Origin: Neptunomonas sp.
Lineage (GTDB): Bacteria > Pseudomonadota > Gammaproteobacteria > Pseudomonadales > Balneatricaceae
Assembly: GCA_004195305.1 (NCBI GenBank)
Contig: SDWN01000202.1
Span: forward strand, 1 to 7,968
Length of the DNA: 7,968 nucleotides
Direction: 5' to 3'
Shown here: piece by piece, positions 5,668 through 7,968 of the stretch
Layout of the letters: each line of letters opens with the position of its first letter
Numbering within the stretch: position 1 is the stretch's first letter
Made by a program: the position numbers and the translations under genes
The notes under the pieces: generated by a model
The model's database searches: none
What the model was told of the DNA's origin: nothing
What the model saw: only the letters and a program-made list of their open reading frames with translations

Positions 5668-6648
5668 TTAATTGGGCTCAATCGCCTTTAGATGCCGCAA
5701 CACCGCCAGCCAAGCCCCGCTGCTACCAAGCACTATCGCCAGCAACAGCAGCACCACGGAGGGCCCCAGTCCAAGCCCCTGCAGCTGAAAATCAGACTGG
5801 TACAGCTGAATCAGCTGATCCACGACCGCGCTCAGGTACCAGAGACTCAGCTGCACCAGTAACCAGGCCAACAACCCGGCGCCAACGCCATACCAGAAAC
5901 CCGTATACAGAAAAGGCCGGCGCACAAAACCATCGGTGCCACCGACCAGCTTCACCACCAGAATCTCGTCGCGACGATTTAGAATCTCCAGGCGAATGGT
6001 ATTGCCGACCACCAGCAACACCCCCAGCGCCAGTAATGCGCCCAGCACCAGCACCGCACGCTGACCAAATTTGACCATCGCCTGCAGCCGCTGCACCCAA
6101 GCCAGATCCACCTGGGCATCATCCACCCCATCGATCGATAACAGCTGCTGATGCAACGCCAGCAATAGCTCGGGTTGCTCATAATCCGCGGCTGGAATGA
6201 CCGCTATCACCGCTGGCAGTGGATTATACTCAAGCTGATCCAGCGCCCGACCAAAACCGGCGTACTGTTTGAAATCGTCCAGCGATTGCTCTTTGGACAG
6301 ATAGCTGAGTTGAGCGATCTGGGAGTTGGACTGTAACTGAAGCGCCAGATCACGCCCCTCCTCCTCGCTCAACTGATCCGAGAGAAACAGCGAGATCTGG
6401 GCCGATCCCTGCCAATGCTGGCTCAACTGACCCACGTTTTGCAAACCCACATAGAGCACGCCGGGCAGACTCAACGCAATAGCGATCACTGCCAGGGTCA
6501 TCAAGGTCGCCAAGGGCGCCAGCAACAAGCGCCGTAAGCTAACCTGAGCCATCTCCAGATGATGGCGCAGATAACTGCGTCCGCGTGCGCGCAGCTGCGG
6601 CTGCTGACTACTGGCGCCCTGACGGGCTGGACGCTTAATGGTCGACAT
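5668..6648 (-). CDS. ftsX: Cell division protein FtsX (permease-like partner of FtsE)
   Basis: Inner-membrane half of the FtsEX complex, which signals across the membrane to activate septal peptidoglycan hydrolases (through EnvC in E. coli) and helps assemble the divisome. It is 326 aa, slightly shorter than the 352 of E. coli. The topology is typical: a basic cytoplasmic N-terminus (1-42), membrane segment 1 (about 43-67), a periplasmic domain (about 70-193), then segments at about 198-220, 245-272 and 298-318. The most diagnostic block is GNTIRLEILNRRDEI (215-229) followed by VVKLVGGTDGFVRRPFLYTG (231-250), the cytoplasmic loop expected to couple to FtsE. The ATG at 6646-6648 overlaps the ftsE 3' end by 14 nt, with AGGGG about 10 nt upstream, so translation is probably coupled to ftsE. 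In E. coli rpoH follows ftsX directly; here a chemoreceptor gene lies between them. Confidence 0.96.
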   Translation of the reverse strand: MSTIKRPARQGASSQQPQLRARGRSYLRHHLEMAQVSLRRLLLAPLATLMTLAVIAIALSLPGVLYVGLQNVGQLSQHWQGSAQISLFLSDQLSEEEGRDLALQLQSNSQIAQLSYLSKEQSLDDFKQYAGFGRALDQLEYNPLPAVIAVIPAADYEQPELLLALHQQLLSIDGVDDAQVDLAWVQRLQAMVKFGQRAVLVLGALLALGVLLVVGNTIRLEILNRRDEILVVKLVGGTDGFVRRPFLYTGFWYGVGAGLLAWLLVQLSLWYLSAVVDQLIQLYQSDFQLQGLGLGPSVVLLLLAIVLGSSGAWLAVLRHLKAIEPN

Positions 6649-7297
6649 CGGACAAGCGCCCCTGATCCAGAGTCAGGCGACGGTGCGGCATCTGTGAAAT
6701 CAGGTCCAGATCATGGGTGGCCACCAGCACGGTCACACCGACCTGGTTAAACTGGCGGAACAACCCCATCACCTGGGCCGACAACTCAGGATCGAGATTA
6801 CCGGTCGGCTCATCGGCGAGCAGCACCTGCGGCTTATTAACGATCGCCCGCGCCAACCCTATCCGCTGCTGCTCTCCGGTGGAGAGCACGATCGGGTTAA
6901 GTTTCTCTTTGTTCAGTAAACCCACCTTATCCAGCGCAGCACGCACCCGGCGGCCGGCACTGTCGCGCTCGTAACCCGAAATTTGCAGTGGCAGGGCCAC
7001 ATTGTCGAACACGGTCCGATCAAACAGCAACTGATGATTCTGAAACACCACGCCAATTTTACGCCGCAGATAAGGGACCTGTGCCAGCGGCATGCGATTG
7101 AGATTTTGCTCGCCCACAAACACCTGCCCCTGAGATGAGCGCTCCATCAACATGATCAATTTCAGCAACGTACTCTTACCCGCACCGGAGTGGCCGGTCA
7201 AAAAAGCCATCTCTCCGCGCTTGAGCTCGAAGCTGAGTCGGCTCAGAGCTTCATGGCCACCCGGGTAGCGCATGCTAACATTATCGAAACGGATCAT
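6635..7297 (-). CDS. ftsE: Cell division ATP-binding protein FtsE
   Basis: ABC-type ATPase on the cytoplasmic face that drives FtsX to control septal wall hydrolysis. It is 220 aa, close to the 222 of E. coli. All nucleotide-binding elements are present: Walker A GHSGAGKS (35-42), Q-loop Q86 in VVFQNHQLLFDRTVFDNVALPL (83-104), the ABC signature LSTGEQQ (138-144), Walker B VLLADEP with E163 (158-164), the D-loop NLDP (167-170), and the switch His H195 (VATHDL). The stretch FQNHQLLFDRTVFDNVALPL is typical of FtsE rather than LolD or other small ABC ATPases. The signature has Thr where LSGGQ has Gly, which I recall also in Pseudomonas FtsE. It starts 18 nt after the ftsY stop and overlaps ftsX by 14 nt. 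Its Shine-Dalgarno is weak (CGGGAA, more than 10 nt upstream). Confidence 0.97.
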   Translation of the reverse strand: MIRFDNVSMRYPGGHEALSRLSFELKRGEMAFLTGHSGAGKSTLLKLIMLMERSSQGQVFVGEQNLNRMPLAQVPYLRRKIGVVFQNHQLLFDRTVFDNVALPLQISGYERDSAGRRVRAALDKVGLLNKEKLNPIVLSTGEQQRIGLARAIVNKPQVLLADEPTGNLDPELSAQVMGLFRQFNQVGVTVLVATHDLDLISQMPHRRLTLDQGRLSDVDH

Positions 7298-7315
7298 AGT
7301 GATAGCAATTCCCGG

Positions 7316-7949
7316 TCAGTCCTGATCGAACAGCGCTTGGATAAATTCCTGTGCCACGAACGGACGCAGGTCATCGATCTGCTCGCCGACACCGATAAAA
7401 CGGATCGGAATATCCAACTGTTTGGCGATCGCAAAGATCACCCCGCCCTTGGCGGTACCGTCGAGTTTGGTCAGGGTAATGCCCGTGACCCCAACAGCCT
7501 CGGTAAACAGTGTCGCCTGGCTGATTGCGTTCTGCCCGGTACCGGCATCAAGCACCAGCATCACCTCATGCGGAGCACTGTCGTCCAGCTTGCGCATGAC
7601 CCGCACCACCTTCTCCAGCTCACCCATCAGATGGGCCTTGTTCTGCAACCGTCCGGCCGTATCGGCAATCACAACATCGACCCCCTTGGCCTTGGCTGAC
7701 TGCACCGCATCAAAAATCACCGAGGCACTGTCGGCACCGGTATGCTGAGCCACCACCGGAACATCGTTGCGCTCGCCCCAAACCTGCAACTGCTCGACCG
7801 CTGCCGCGCGGAAAGTATCACCGGCCGCCAGCATCACCGACTTACCTTCGGCCTGGAAACGCTTGGCCATTTTACCGATGGTGGTGGTCTTACCGACACC
7901 GTTAACCCCCACCACCAAGATCACGTAGGGCTGCTTGCTGGCGTCGACC
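7316..7949 (-). CDS. ftsY: SRP receptor FtsY, C-terminal part (5' end cut off by contig end)
   Basis: GTPase that docks ribosome-bound signal recognition particle at the membrane for co-translational insertion of membrane proteins. Only the C-terminal 210 residues are here, nearly the whole G domain. Counted from the first genuine residue (Val at 7946-7948), the GTPase motifs are G1 GVNGVGKT (14-21), DTFRAAAVEQL (44-54), G3 DTAGR (96-100), G4 TKLDGTAKGG (160-169), and the closing loop GVGEQIDDL (186-194). Similarity to E. coli FtsY is high throughout. The N domain and the acidic membrane-targeting region are missing because the sequence ends. The frame appears to continue into an ATG giving MCIRDR, but MCIRD comes from adapter sequence (7950-7968) and the R spans the junction, so that start is false. 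ftsE follows 18 nt downstream in the same operon. Confidence 0.97.
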
Positions 7950-7968
7950 CTGTCTCTTATACACATCT
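7950..7968. other. Tn5/Nextera mosaic-end adapter left at the contig end
   Basis: The last 19 bases, CTGTCTCTTATACACATCT, are identical to the Tn5 mosaic-end sequence used in Nextera-type library adapters. They sit exactly at the end of the sequence and interrupt ftsY, which is otherwise intact up to the junction. Read on the minus strand they encode MCIRD, a familiar false N-terminus in metagenomic protein sets. This is read-through adapter, not genomic DNA and not a natural Tn5 insertion. Confidence 0.97.

Noticed and set aside
6874..6894. FtsE signature reads LSTGEQQ instead of LSGGQ
   Set aside because: Thr at this position is, as I recall, found in Pseudomonas FtsE, and every other ATPase motif is intact, so it is not a sign of inactivity.
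7950..7968. A natural Tn5-type transposon end inserted in ftsY
   Set aside because: The match stops exactly at the sequence end, is limited to the 19-bp mosaic end used in library adapters, and has no transposon sequence beyond it. Adapter carry-over explains it fully.

Overview
This window is a chromosomal housekeeping segment of a gammaproteobacterium. Protein similarity recalled from memory points to the Pseudomonas/Oceanospirillales side: GshA, ThiG, ThiS, FtsE and FtsY all resemble Pseudomonas-type sequences, and the order ftsY-ftsE-ftsX ... rpoH ... thiS-thiG matches the layout I recall for Pseudomonas. The genus cannot be fixed from the sequence alone. I see no transposase, phage gene, CRISPR array, tRNA or rRNA.

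From left to right: positions 1-72 hold the last 23 codons of an unidentified + strand gene. It converges on gshA, with a strong 10-bp hairpin at 117-142 between them. All other genes are on the minus strand, so their transcription order runs from right to left. They are ftsY (truncated by the contig end), ftsE and ftsX (SRP receptor and divisome ABC transporter, tightly packed), a soluble CZB-domain chemoreceptor, rpoH (sigma-32), a DUF423 membrane protein, thiS and thiG (thiazole synthesis), and gshA (glutamate-cysteine ligase).

Several control signals are readable. rpoH has a sigma-E/AlgU-type promoter (GGAACTT, then 16 nt, then TCAAT) placed so that its transcript starts about 35 nt before the start codon. 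rpoH ends in a GC-rich hairpin with a T-rich tail. That terminator lies directly against the ribosome binding site of the DUF423 gene, so the DUF423-thiS-thiG unit has no room for its own promoter after the terminator. The DUF423 stop and the thiS start overlap in TGATG. The chemoreceptor gene has a plausible sigma-70 promoter in the AT-rich gap behind ftsX. gshA has at best an isolated -10 element.

The points most worth a second look are: the chemoreceptor gene sitting in the normally tight ftsX-rpoH interval; a 20-bp tandem repeat between thiS and thiG; a 13-bp tandem duplication across the rpoH stop codon; and a technical artefact at the right end. The last 19 bases (7950-7968) are exactly the Tn5/Nextera mosaic-end adapter, which gives the ftsY reading frame a false MCIRD N-terminus. 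I found no convincing sign of an undescribed multi-gene system here.
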